Positions 32,072-40,964 of a stretch of 64,000 bases of DNA are shown here, piece after piece. Position 1 is the stretch's first letter. Each line of letters opens with the position of its first letter. The notes beneath the pieces are model-generated. The model did no database searches. It was not told the origin of the DNA and saw only the letters and a list, made by a program, of their open reading frames with translations. The translations under genes were made by a program, and so were the position numbers. Source of the DNA: Malassezia japonica (taxonomy: Eukaryota; Basidiomycota; Malasseziomycetes; Malasseziales; Malasseziaceae); contig NC_083377.1 of NCBI RefSeq assembly GCF_029542785.1, positions 124,001-188,000 on the forward strand, written 5' to 3'.

Positions 32072-32313
32072 CTACATATCCAGCGTATAGGTATTCTTTT
32101 CAAACTGCGTTAGCCACGCCACTTACCTCGGCTTCGAGCATGCCCTGCAGGGTATCGACCATGTTGGCATTTACAAGGACATGGGTCTCGTCCAGATCCA
32201 TCACAATGCACGGCGTATGCTCGTCAATGGCCAGAATCATTTGCTTCACTGCGACATCGCTGCGTCAGGCGCACCACTTACCAGCTGAACAGCGCTCCGG
32301 CATACGCGCGCAT
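32072..32313 (-). CDS. TFB5: TFIIH subunit Tfb5 (p8/TTDA)
   Basis: Smallest core TFIIH subunit, which stabilises p52/Tfb2 for repair and transcription. Three exons (32282-32313, 32127-32259, 32072-32104) with two 22-nt introns, both with donor GTAAGT; 65 aa (yeast 72, human 71). The spliced product shows ALFSCDVAVKQMILAIDEH, then IVMDLDETHVLVNANMVDTL and an acidic end, matching the family signature D(D/E)THVxV. It is too small and split to be seen without intron removal. Confidence 0.88.
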
Positions 32314-32379
32314 CGACGTCGGTGCAAAGTTTGCTGACTCAGCGGCGCACTGACCGGGTGGGGGTACAATTCGTGCTCC

Positions 32380-33342
32380 ATGGCGGACGAGCGAGAAGTG
32401 TCCCCACGGGAGTGGGACCTCGGCGAGATCCTGGCCCCGGTGGCCAAGGGAACAACGAGGGTTCCGTTTGCTCTGGTCCTGCTAAACACGCCAATTCCTC
32501 GGGACCACTGGCGCGCATTCCTTCGGCTATGGCGGCACGCAAGCTTCCGCGTGTGCGCTGATGGTGGCGCGAACCGCCTGCTGGACTCGGTCGGGACAGG
32601 GGCGTGGTCGGGATCGTCGGATCTGCCGCTGCCCAACCAGATCTGCGGCGATCTGGACTCGCTGCGCGAAGATGTCCGCGATTTCTTCGCACAACGGGTA
32701 GGTGGTCGAGCTCACACAGGGCGTGCCAGTCGTGCACAAGCCGTCGCAGTATGCAACCGACCTCCAAAAGTCTGTCCAAACCGTGGAGGACGAAGAAGCG
32801 AAGCATGATGCACCCGCGTACCCACTCGTTATTTTTGGCGGCATGAGCGGGCGCTTGGACCAGACGATGCATACCCTGCACGTGTTGTGGCAGCTCGCAC
32901 CGGGCGCCAAGGTCGAGACAATGATTATGGAGCCGGGTGAGGAGGGGAAGCCGCAGCCCCGTGGGTCGACCCTGCACAAGCGCGCGCGCACGATTGTCGT
33001 CTCGGATGAGAGCATAACGTGCATCATCCCGCCGGTACGTGCTACGACTGACGCAGGGCGAGACGTACATGTACGTTGACCGCAACGTGCTCGGCAAGAC
33101 GTGCGGTGTGCTTCCGCTCGGTTCGGGCCCGAGTGGAGCTCATATCTATACAAAGGGGCTCGAGTGGAACCTAAGTACGTCCTTTTGCTCACGCAGACGG
33201 CGAAGCATCGTCGATCGCCGGCTTTTTCTCTACGAGCAACCAATTAGCCTCGACGACCGAGGGCGACAGCGCCAAGATCTGGATCAAGACAGATGCGCCG
33301 ATCTACTGGACAGTCGAACTAAAGAAGGACCAGTACTGCTAA
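32380..33342 (+). CDS. THI80: Thiamine pyrophosphokinase
   Basis: Converts thiamine plus ATP to thiamine pyrophosphate. Exons 32380-32697, 32720-33034, 33057-33174 and 33197-33342; three 22-nt introns; 298 aa (yeast 319). N-terminal catalytic domain: CADGGANRL, ICGDLDSLR and SQYATDLQKS, then FGGMSGRLDQTMHTLH. C-terminal thiamine-binding domain: GLEWNLNGEASSIAG, joined across the third intron, and FSTSNQ. No riboswitch-like leader was noticed, although fungal thiamine genes often have one. Divergent from TFB5, with 66 bases between starts. Confidence 0.95.
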
Positions 33343-33360
33343 TAACGTCGACACGCATAG

Positions 33361-33865
33361 CTACTGCATCGCGTCACGCACCCCAGGATGCGGCGGCTCG
33401 CCGATGCCGCCCAGAATGGCGAATTTATCTACATCGAGCACCATAGTCGCGGGGGACTCGGGCGTCCAGGGGCTCCCGGCGCACTGTACCTGGACTTGGG
33501 CGAGCCGCAGGCGGCAGGCGTGTACGGCGATCACCGCGCCGCGCAGCTGCGTGAAGCGCATCGGCGACGCGTTTTGGAATGCGTCTACTGCTGCACTGGT
33601 GAATCGCGCCGGGAGGTAGTGGGTCTGGTCACAGACCTGTGCCCAGACGTCGAGCTCCTGCTCGGGCGCGTGTTCAGGCCGGAACGTGAGGAACTAGGTG
33701 AGGCACGCGACGTACACGAACGATTTGCACGCGGCTCCCCGGCACGTACGGCGCGTCTTTTTCGGCGATCCACCTCGCTACGCTTTCTTTCCTCCTGTCA
33801 CTGCATACCTCTGCCTCTTTAGCGCGTGCACGACCCTGCAACCATGGCCGCAAACTGCGGCTCAT
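33361..33865 (-). CDS. Est3/TPP1-type telomere OB-fold protein (tentative)
   Basis: Exons 33716-33865 and 33361-33693 with a 22-nt intron; 160 aa (yeast Est3 181). The spliced protein has LRPWLQ near the N-terminus, then SRVQIVRFLTF, DVWAQVCDQTHYLPARFTSA, and LRGAVIAVHACRL, ending with LDVDKFAILGG. This order (PW motif, strand 1, an xDxTHYxPAxFxxxA block, LRGxxI, FxxLGG) is what I expect of the Est3/TPP1/Tpz1 OB fold that recruits telomerase. The call rests on pattern memory; the family is very divergent. Convergent with THI80, 18 bases apart. Confidence 0.6.
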
Positions 33866-34021
33866 GCTGCTGACCCTGCACGAGAGAGTCTGTGCGAACG
33901 TGTGGAGGCTGCAGCGAATCAGGCGACGTGTGGGGCACCCCTGCCAATTAAATGCGCGGTAATTGCAGGTTGGTTGATAGCGCGGGCAGCCCTCACGAGC
34001 CCAACTTATCACGCTTCCACA

Positions 34022-35455
34022 ATGAGCGAGAACCAGGCCAAGTTTGTTGAGTATATCCAGAAGAACCAGGAGCAGCTGGTCGACACCCTCGCGGAGGCCG
34101 TTGCCATCCCCAGTGTGTCGGGTGATGCCTCGTACCGCCCCGAGGTGGTCAAGATGGGCAAGTGGCTCCAGGAGCAGTTCAACGAGGTCGGCGCCGAGAC
34201 CTCGATGCACGAGCTTGGCAAGCAGACGCTCGACGGCAAAGAGATTGACCTCCCTCCCGTGCTTGTCGGAAACTACGGCACGGACGCCAACAAGAAGACT
34301 GTGCTTGTGTACGGCCACTACGACGTGCAGCCCGCGCTGAAGTCGGACGGCTGGGACACGGAGCCCTTCAAGCTCGTGCACGACAAGGCCTCGGGCCGTC
34401 TCTACGGCCGTGGCTCCACCGACGACAAGGGCCCGATCCTCGGCTGGCTCTACGTGCTGAAGGCGCACAAAGCGCTCGGCCTTGAGCTCCCTGTGAACCT
34501 CAAGTTCTGCTTCGAGGGTATGGAGGAGAGCGGCTCGGTCGGTCTCGATGCGTTTGTCGAGAAGGAGGCTGGCAACCTGTTCAAGGGTGTGGACGCCGTA
34601 TGCATTTCGGACAACTACTGGCTCGGCACCGAGAAGCCCTGTGTGACGCACGGTCTGCGTGGCATTGCCTACTTCAAGCTGGAGATCAAGGGCCCCGCGC
34701 GCGACCTGCACAGTGGTGTGTTTGGTGGTATGGTCCACGAGCCGATGACCGACCTGATCCAGATCATGTCGTCGCTCGTCACCCCCGAGGGCAAGATCCT
34801 GATCCCCGGCATCAGCGAGCAGGTGCGCGCTCTTACCGACGAGGAGCGCAAGGTCTACGACGTGATGGACTTTAGCATCTCGGACGTCGACAACGCGACT
34901 GGCAGCTCGACCACCATCTCGAACGCCAAGCCCGAGGTGCTTATGGCGCGCATGCGCAACCCCTCGCTCTCGCTCCACGGTATCGAGGGTGCATTTGCCG
35001 AGCCCGGCTCCAAGACCGTCATCCCCGCTAAGGTCGTCGGCAAGTTCTCGATCCGCCTTGTGCCCGACATGCAGCCGCAGAAGGTCGTCGAGGCCGTGGA
35101 GAAGTACGTCGACGAGCAGTTCAAGAAGCTCAAGTCGAAGAACACCATGAAGCTCATGCCCGACCACCCTGGCAAGCCGTGGCTCGCGGATCCCAACCAC
35201 TGGAACTACGAGGCGGCGTTCAGCGCCACGGAGAAGATCTACGGTGTCCGCCCCGACCTGACCCGCGAGGGCGGCTCGATCCCGATCACGCTCACCTTTG
35301 CCGACGCCCTGCAGAAGAACGTTCTCCTGCTCCCCATGGGCCGCTCGGACGACGGTGCGCACTCGACGAACGAGAAGCTCGACCTGTCGAACTACATCAA
35401 GGGCACCGAGCTGCTCGGTACCTACCTCTACGAGGTCGCTGCGGCTGCCGCCTAA
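34022..35455 (+). CDS. DUG1: Cys-Gly metallodipeptidase (M20 family)
   Basis: Cytosolic dipeptidase of glutathione degradation, acting on Cys-Gly. Intronless, 477 aa (yeast 481). Metal ligands and catalytic residues are in VYGHYDVQP, GSTDDKG, and FEGMEESGS; the dimerisation-domain histidine lies in ARDLHSGVFGG, and GGSIPIT and GRSDDGAHS near the C-terminus complete the site. Codons are almost uniformly G/C-ending with the preferred set, more biased than neighbours, suggesting high expression. Confidence 0.97.
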   Translation: MSENQAKFVEYIQKNQEQLVDTLAEAVAIPSVSGDASYRPEVVKMGKWLQEQFNEVGAETSMHELGKQTLDGKEIDLPPVLVGNYGTDANKKTVLVYGHYDVQPALKSDGWDTEPFKLVHDKASGRLYGRGSTDDKGPILGWLYVLKAHKALGLELPVNLKFCFEGMEESGSVGLDAFVEKEAGNLFKGVDAVCISDNYWLGTEKPCVTHGLRGIAYFKLEIKGPARDLHSGVFGGMVHEPMTDLIQIMSSLVTPEGKILIPGISEQVRALTDEERKVYDVMDFSISDVDNATGSSTTISNAKPEVLMARMRNPSLSLHGIEGAFAEPGSKTVIPAKVVGKFSIRLVPDMQPQKVVEAVEKYVDEQFKKLKSKNTMKLMPDHPGKPWLADPNHWNYEAAFSATEKIYGVRPDLTREGGSIPITLTFADALQKNVLLLPMGRSDDGAHSTNEKLDLSNYIKGTELLGTYLYEVAAAAA

Positions 35456-35525
35456 GCACGTGGTAGAATCGTGTCTTTGTGCAATCTACTATTGTAGCAT
35501 GACACGCTGGCGTAGTAGATAGCAC

Positions 35526-35532
35526 ATATAAG
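35526..35532 (+). promoter_or_regulatory. TATA-like element upstream of orphan gene
   Basis: ATATAAG about 45 bases before the ATG at 35577, in a short A/T-rich gap after DUG1. Position and composition fit a TATA element; no further evidence. Confidence 0.3.
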
Positions 35533-35576
35533 GAAACCACTTGTCACGCCGCCCTTTTATCACTATAGCGTCCTAC

Positions 35577-36812
35577 ATGGCGCTGGGGAAAAAGAATCGA
35601 CTTGACGACCCACGGCGCGGACACCGTCGCGCCGTGTCTGCACCCTGGCCCGACCAACTCGAGCAGGGCGATCAGGCACAGGGTGTCACCATTATCCTAC
35701 GGCCCACGTCACCCGGTGTGCGTCCGAGTAGCTCTAAAAATGTGTTTTCGTTTACCCCGACAGAGGAGGGAACAACAAGCCCGGCACCACTTCAGACCGT
35801 CCCCGCCGTGATATTGGGTCCGCAGGGCACCATTACGGGATTTATCCAGATGCCTGCCACTGCATCACCGGGCCGCCGCGTCATTCAGAGCCGCGTACAC
35901 GCGCTCACTGGTGCGCCGAGCACACCGGCCGTCCCACCGCCGGAGCTGCACTCGCGCGCCCTGCCGCCGGTGCCAACCTTGGATGTGGAGCAGCAAGTGA
36001 CACCGCCGGTGCGGGGTAGGGTGGGCGCCCGCGACGAATGGCTCTATGGGGAGGACCGAAAGCATGGAAAAGTACATGACATGGAGGGAACGCGTCCCGC
36101 TATGGCCAAGGTAGAGAGCAGAGAGGGCGTGCTCGAGCCGCTGCCCCTGCAAGAGAGCGTGCAGCCGACGCCTTCCTCGAAATGCGACAAGAGCGAGTCG
36201 CGCACGCTCAAGCGGTGGCAAAGTGCATTCGGGTCCTATGCTCAAAAGCACAGCACGCTGGACAAGAAGGAGGTGGCCTCGCCGCCGCCGCTGCCCATTG
36301 TCCCACCGCCAGCGGAGGACTTGTGCATGGAGACCGTGCCTCGTCGCAAGACGTCACGCATCGGCCTCCTCAAAGAGTACATGCGCCCGGCCATGCGCCG
36401 GCACCGCTCCGAGTCCCACGGCATTGGGGGCATGAAGGAGAATGTCGAGCATGATGCGCCGCCCAAGCCGTGGATCGAAGTTCCGTCGCCCACGTACCTT
36501 CCGTTGCCAGACCGTCGCCACGCGCGTAGTCGGCCCCACTTTGTTCCCTACGATCGCGGCGCGCCGCTCGACGTTCCGCAGGACATTGACCTGCTGGAAG
36601 AGGTCGCGACACCCAGCGTGCCCCATACACTCGTCAAACGCCTCGCCTCGCCGTTGGCCCTCTCCTCGCAGGGCACCGAGACAGAGTGGAGTTCGCGTTG
36701 CTTTACGGAGCCCCAACACTCGCTGATCAGCTCTGCACATGCGTACTGGCCGCCGACGTCTTACTCGCCGACGGCGCCACGCGCTGCGCATGGGCCCCTG
36801 GAATTCCTGTAG
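35577..36812 (+). CDS. Pro/Ser-rich disordered protein, unknown
   Basis: Not recognised. Single exon of 411 aa, low complexity and proline-rich with many SP/TP sites. Small islands that may be short linear motifs include RTLKRWQSAFGSYAQKHS, SRIGLLKEYMRPAMRRHRS and basic clusters. The composition suggests a signalling scaffold or cell-polarity protein, but nothing is specific. The next gene begins 41 bases downstream on the same strand. Confidence 0.65.
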   Translation: MALGKKNRLDDPRRGHRRAVSAPWPDQLEQGDQAQGVTIILRPTSPGVRPSSSKNVFSFTPTEEGTTSPAPLQTVPAVILGPQGTITGFIQMPATASPGRRVIQSRVHALTGAPSTPAVPPPELHSRALPPVPTLDVEQQVTPPVRGRVGARDEWLYGEDRKHGKVHDMEGTRPAMAKVESREGVLEPLPLQESVQPTPSSKCDKSESRTLKRWQSAFGSYAQKHSTLDKKEVASPPPLPIVPPPAEDLCMETVPRRKTSRIGLLKEYMRPAMRRHRSESHGIGGMKENVEHDAPPKPWIEVPSPTYLPLPDRRHARSRPHFVPYDRGAPLDVPQDIDLLEEVATPSVPHTLVKRLASPLALSSQGTETEWSSRCFTEPQHSLISSAHAYWPPTSYSPTAPRAAHGPLEFL

Positions 36813-36853
36813 CACGGACCCATGTGGAGGCCGTAGGTTCCCGGCAGACGAAC

Positions 36854-38397
36854 ATGGGTGCGCTCATTGATGCCGAGGCGCTCGTCGCGTACGACCTGAC
36901 GCATGTACAATGTAGGTAGCGCGGCTCACACAGACACTGGAACCGACCCGTGGGGTCCGACGTGGTCGCTCATCACGCTCTCACCTGTGCTGGCGCTGAC
37001 CGTGTACGTCGCTGTGATTCTGCAGCGCCGCGAGACGACCTACATCAACGTACTCATCGGCCAGATTATGTGCGAGGTGCTGAATGGCAAGCTCAAGCGC
37101 CGTATCCAGCAGAAGCGGCCGACGGATATACTCGGCACGGGCTTCGGCATGCCGTCGTCGCACTCTCAGTTCTGTGGCTTCTTTTGTGCGTTTTGGATCC
37201 TGCACTTGCTGTGCCACGGGCCCAAAAAAGGGACGTACGCGCGTACGCTCTGTATGCGTCAGGCGGACCGTGCGGTGATGATGGCACTGGTGCTCGCGCT
37301 GGGTGTGCTTACCTGCTACTCGCGGTACGTCGCACGTCTTACGCAGCCACTATCTTTTGTACCACACTGCGGAGCAGATCTTTGTTGGCTCGTCGCTGGG
37401 TGTCGCCATCGGCATTCTCTACTATATGGCAACCGAGCGCTGGCCGCGCACTCTTCCGGCCAGCTCGCAGCTCGGCCGCTTCCGTGCTTTCCTATATACG
37501 AACCCAGTGAGCCGCGCGCTGCGTCTGCGCGACAGCTGGTCGGTGTGGAGCGATGGGAGCGAGGAACACACGTACGACCGCTTCTTAGACAGCATCTCGG
37601 CGGCAGCGGACCCCACGGCGCGCGCCCCGGCGTTCCAGGGGTCGAACAATGCTCACCTCAAGATGATGCTCGCCGCTCTTCAAGAGGCCGACCACTGCGA
37701 AGCGGTCACGACCGCCTTCTCGGTCGGATGTGTAATCGCTGCGGCCAGCGCGAGCCTCGAACAGCCGACCGAGCCGCTGGCAGGCGTCGACGTGCTCGAG
37801 CCCCACGCGCTCTTTACTGGCTTTTCGCGCGAGCTTCCGGGCAATACGCACGCGGAAGAGTGTGCGCTCGAGAAGCTCGTGCGGTACTGCGGCCGCACGC
37901 CTGAAATGCGCAGCTCGCAGGCGGTGGCTCAGGCTGCAGGCAACGCGCCGCTCGAGCTCATCATGTACACGACCATGGAACCGTGCTCGGAGCGCCTGAG
38001 TGGCAATGCTCCGTGCGTCGACCGGATCCTGCGCTTCAACGACAAGCCGCCGGTGACGACAGCCGCATGGCTCGCCAAGGCCGCTCAGGCGGCGCTTCCG
38101 GGCCACGGCACTTCGTCGCTCGAGCACGCCGACCGTACGCTGCGTCCTTTGCGTATTCAGCTCGTCGTGCAAGGCGTGCGCGAGCCGGAGGACTTTGTCC
38201 AGTGCCAGGGTCAGCGCAAGCTCCGCGACGCCGACATCCACGTCACGTCGGCCGCGCCGAAGGGTGCGCCGGGTGCGCTGGGCCTCAGCGTGCCGAACCT
38301 TTCCTCAGTCTCGCTCCGTGTACGCAGCGGCAGTGCGACCGAGTGGCTCGAGGATGTGTGCCTGCGTATGGCCAAGAAGGGGCATGAATCATCATAG
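36854..38397 (+). CDS. CAX4: Dolichyldiphosphatase fused to cytidine-deaminase-like domain
   Basis: Exons 36854-36911, 36934-37324 and 37347-38397 (two 22-nt introns); 499 aa. Residues 1-260 are a Cax4/Cwh8 (DOLPP1) dolichyl-diphosphate phosphatase of the PAP2 family: ALVAYDLTHVQY, KLKRRIQQKRP, GFGMPSSHSQF, SRHYLLYHTAEQIFVGSSLG, with four or more membrane spans. Without any stop the frame continues into a deaminase domain with HAEE (His318), EPCSERLSG and CVDRIL (Cys363, Cys373), similar to Rib2/DRAP-type riboflavin deaminases. Yeast Cax4 is 239 aa and stands alone. The phosphatase recycles dolichol carrier in the ER; the deaminase substrate is uncertain. Confidence 0.85.
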
Positions 38398-38408
38398 AAT
38401 ACTGGGTA

Positions 38409-39726
38409 TCAAGTCGGCCTACGGCGTGGTCCAAGCACCACAGATCCGCTCCAGGGCAATGGCGTGTTTTTGGGTACGAGCGGCTTGCGCGCAGGCGCGG
38501 TCGGCAGCGTGCCGCCGGGCATGGGAAAGGCATCGTCGTCCAGGTCCTCGAGCAGGGCCTGCTTCTTGGTGACCGGAGTAAGGGCAATGTCGCTCGACGG
38601 CGACGAGGATCGGCGGCGTACCAGCGGCGGCGACGAACTGTGATCCGGAGCATCGGAGCGCGCCTCGAGCTGCGCAATGCGCCGCCTGTACGAGGCTTCG
38701 GCGGCGCTGCGCTCCGAGTCCTGACGCTGGTTTTGCTCGCGCAGCGCACGGTACTTTTCTTGTGCGCGCTTGACGGCTTTTTGCAGGTCGCGCATCTGGT
38801 CGGCCATGCGCTGATCGCGGCTGCGAATCGCCTCGAGCATCTGTACCGCGTCGGACGCTTGCTCCTCGGCCGCGCGGATACGCGCAACCGCCTCGGCCTC
38901 TTTGGTCTCGGCCGCTTCCTCACGGAGGGCGGCGCGGCGCACAGCGTCGACACTTGCGCTCTTCGCATTTGCAATGGCCTCTTGCATACGCGTTTGTGCC
39001 TGCGCCTGACTCGCTTCGAGCGCGCTCTCGCGTGCGTCGAGCGTGGCAGCTCGCTCGTCCAGCGCCTGCGCCGCTTGGAAAGCGCGCTTCTTTTTCTGGC
39101 GCAGCGCATGCCGCTCGGCCGCAATCTTGTTCTGCTCATCCTTAAGCTCGTCCTTGGCTCGGCGCAGGACCGTTTCCTCTTCTCGTAGGGCAACCGCCTT
39201 TTGCTGCGTCTGGGTATAAGCCTTGGCTAGGGTATGAGAAATGCCTTCGACGTGGCGCACCATATCGTGGAGCGCGTCCATGCCATTCTGTAATGCGAGT
39301 ACTGCGTCCTCATCGCGAATGGCACCGAGGCGCAGCGCTTCGGACACGCGGTGCTGGACGCGTCCTAGCGGCGCGGCGCGGAGGCCGTGCGCGGCCATTG
39401 CATACGTCTGCATCGCAGCGACGAGGTCGCATGCCGCGTCAAGCACCGGCTGTTCGCCATCGACCGATCCCATATGCTGCGCACCGACATACTGGTGAAA
39501 GTCGGCCGCGTCTGCGGGCCACAGCGCGAGGATCTCGTCGGTGCCTGCCGGTTTCTTGCACAGGGGGCACCCTCCCTGGAGTGCACCGTGCGCGCGCGAG
39601 CGGATCCAGTCGCCTACGCATGGCGCGTGAAATACATGACCTGCGTTAGCCTCTCTACGTACCGCACGGAAGTGCCGCCGGCCGGTTCTCTGCCGTGTAC
39701 TCCTCCAGGCAGATCCCACACGCCAT
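38409..39726 (-). CDS. RING-finger coiled-coil protein (TRAIP-like layout)
   Basis: Exons 39663-39726 and 38409-39640 with a 22-nt intron; 431 aa. The spliced N-terminus MACGICLEEYTA, LPCGHVFHAPCVGDWI and GGCPLCKKP is a complete C3HC4/RING-H2 finger; the intron interrupts it after the third Cys. Residues about 140-330 are a long coiled coil (Ala/Glu/Arg heptads). The C-terminus is disordered and ends LPWSGSVVLGPRRRPT. The layout resembles TRAIP/Nopo E3 ligases, but orthology is not shown. Confidence 0.8.
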
Positions 39727-39842
39727 CGTGTTGGAAACGCGGTCCACGTGGACCCACGTGGATACCCCGGCCGTTTGCCATTGAACGCCGAGCGATTGGC
39801 GTACGTAATTCGCTTCTTGTTCTCCGCGCAGCCGGCTCCCAA

Positions 39843-40933
39843 ATGCCGTCGAGCGGTAGGGAAGTGCAGCGTGCGAGCGAGTCGCGGAAAAAGCGCGACA
39901 AGCGTAGCTGGGATTATATCCTACGCAGTGGCTTAGCTGGCGGCGTCGCGGGATGTGCGGTACGTCGCCTTACTGACGCAGGCCAAAACAGCCATTGCCC
40001 CGCTGGACCGAGTCAAGATTCTGTTCCAGGCGGCGAATCCCGACTACCAAAAATATAGTGGTATGTTTTCTTCCTAACGCAGGTCGCTGGCTCGGTGTTG
40101 TGCATGCAGGGAGAAAAATCGTCCGGGAGCAAGGCTGGATAGGCCTGTTCCAAGGGCATAGCGCCACGCTGCTGCGCATCTTTCCTTATGCAGCGGTCAA
40201 GTACATGGCGTACGATGCCTTGCACCTCGCGCTCATGCCCACCATTCAGGACGAGACGAGCGCGCGCCTCTTTCTTGCAGGCTCACTCTCCGGCGTCCTG
40301 TCCGTCTTTCTTACCTACCCGTTGGAGCTAATCCGCGTGCGCCTTGCGTTTGATACCAAGACGCATCCGCACAAAAACCTGCGCACGATCATTGCCACGA
40401 TCTATCATGAAGGCGCCACGGCGGTGGGGCCTCAAGGCAAGCCGGTCGAGGCGGTCGCGCCACAACTGCTGAACCGCTATCCTGTGCTCAAGTTTTACCG
40501 CGGCTTTACCGCGACCGTGCTGGGCATGATCCCATACGCAGGCACGTCGTTCCTGGTGTTTGGCCGGTGCAAGTCGCTGCTGTACCGCACGCTCCTTGGT
40601 CAAGATACGCGCGGCAAGCCACTCGAAGAGTGGCAGGGACGCAAGCCGATCGTCAGCCGCACGGTCGTCGACCTGACCGCCGGCGCGCTCGCGGGCGCAA
40701 TTTCCCAGGCAGTCTCGTATCCTTTCGAGGTGATCCGGCGGCGCCAGCAGGTCGGCGGCATTTTGCGGCCGTCGAGCATGCTGACGCTCCGCGAGACGAT
40801 CGCGTGGATCTACCGCACGAATGGCTTGCGTGGCTTCTATATCGGCCTGGGGATCGGGTATATGAAAGTCGTACCGATGACTGCCATCAGCTTCGCCGTA
40901 TGGTCGGCCATGAAGCGGCAGCTCGGCCTGTAA
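39843..40933 (+). CDS. LEU5: Mitochondrial coenzyme A carrier
   Basis: Carrier for CoA (yeast Leu5, human SLC25A42/A16). Exons 39843-39959, 39982-40060 and 40083-40933; two 22-nt introns; 348 aa (yeast 357). Three repeats with signatures [23 protein letters not shown] and [11 protein letters not shown]. The first splice joint restores [19 protein letters not shown], as in Leu5. The loop after the second repeat ([14 protein letters not shown]) is long, as in the CoA/ADP subfamily. Confidence 0.92.
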
Positions 40934-40964
40934 TGCATCGCAGCAGAGTATATACCATGTAGCA

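Noticed and set aside
33674..35362. 562-codon minus-strand frame opposite DUG1
   Set aside because: It mirrors the strongly codon-biased DUG1 gene. Only its last part (33716-33865) is used, as exon 1 of the Est3-like gene.
36854..37660. Separate CAX4 and deaminase genes instead of a fusion
   Set aside because: No in-frame stop exists between the two domains from 37347 to 38397 and no splice sites that would create one were found, so one product is the simplest reading; kept as an explicit test.
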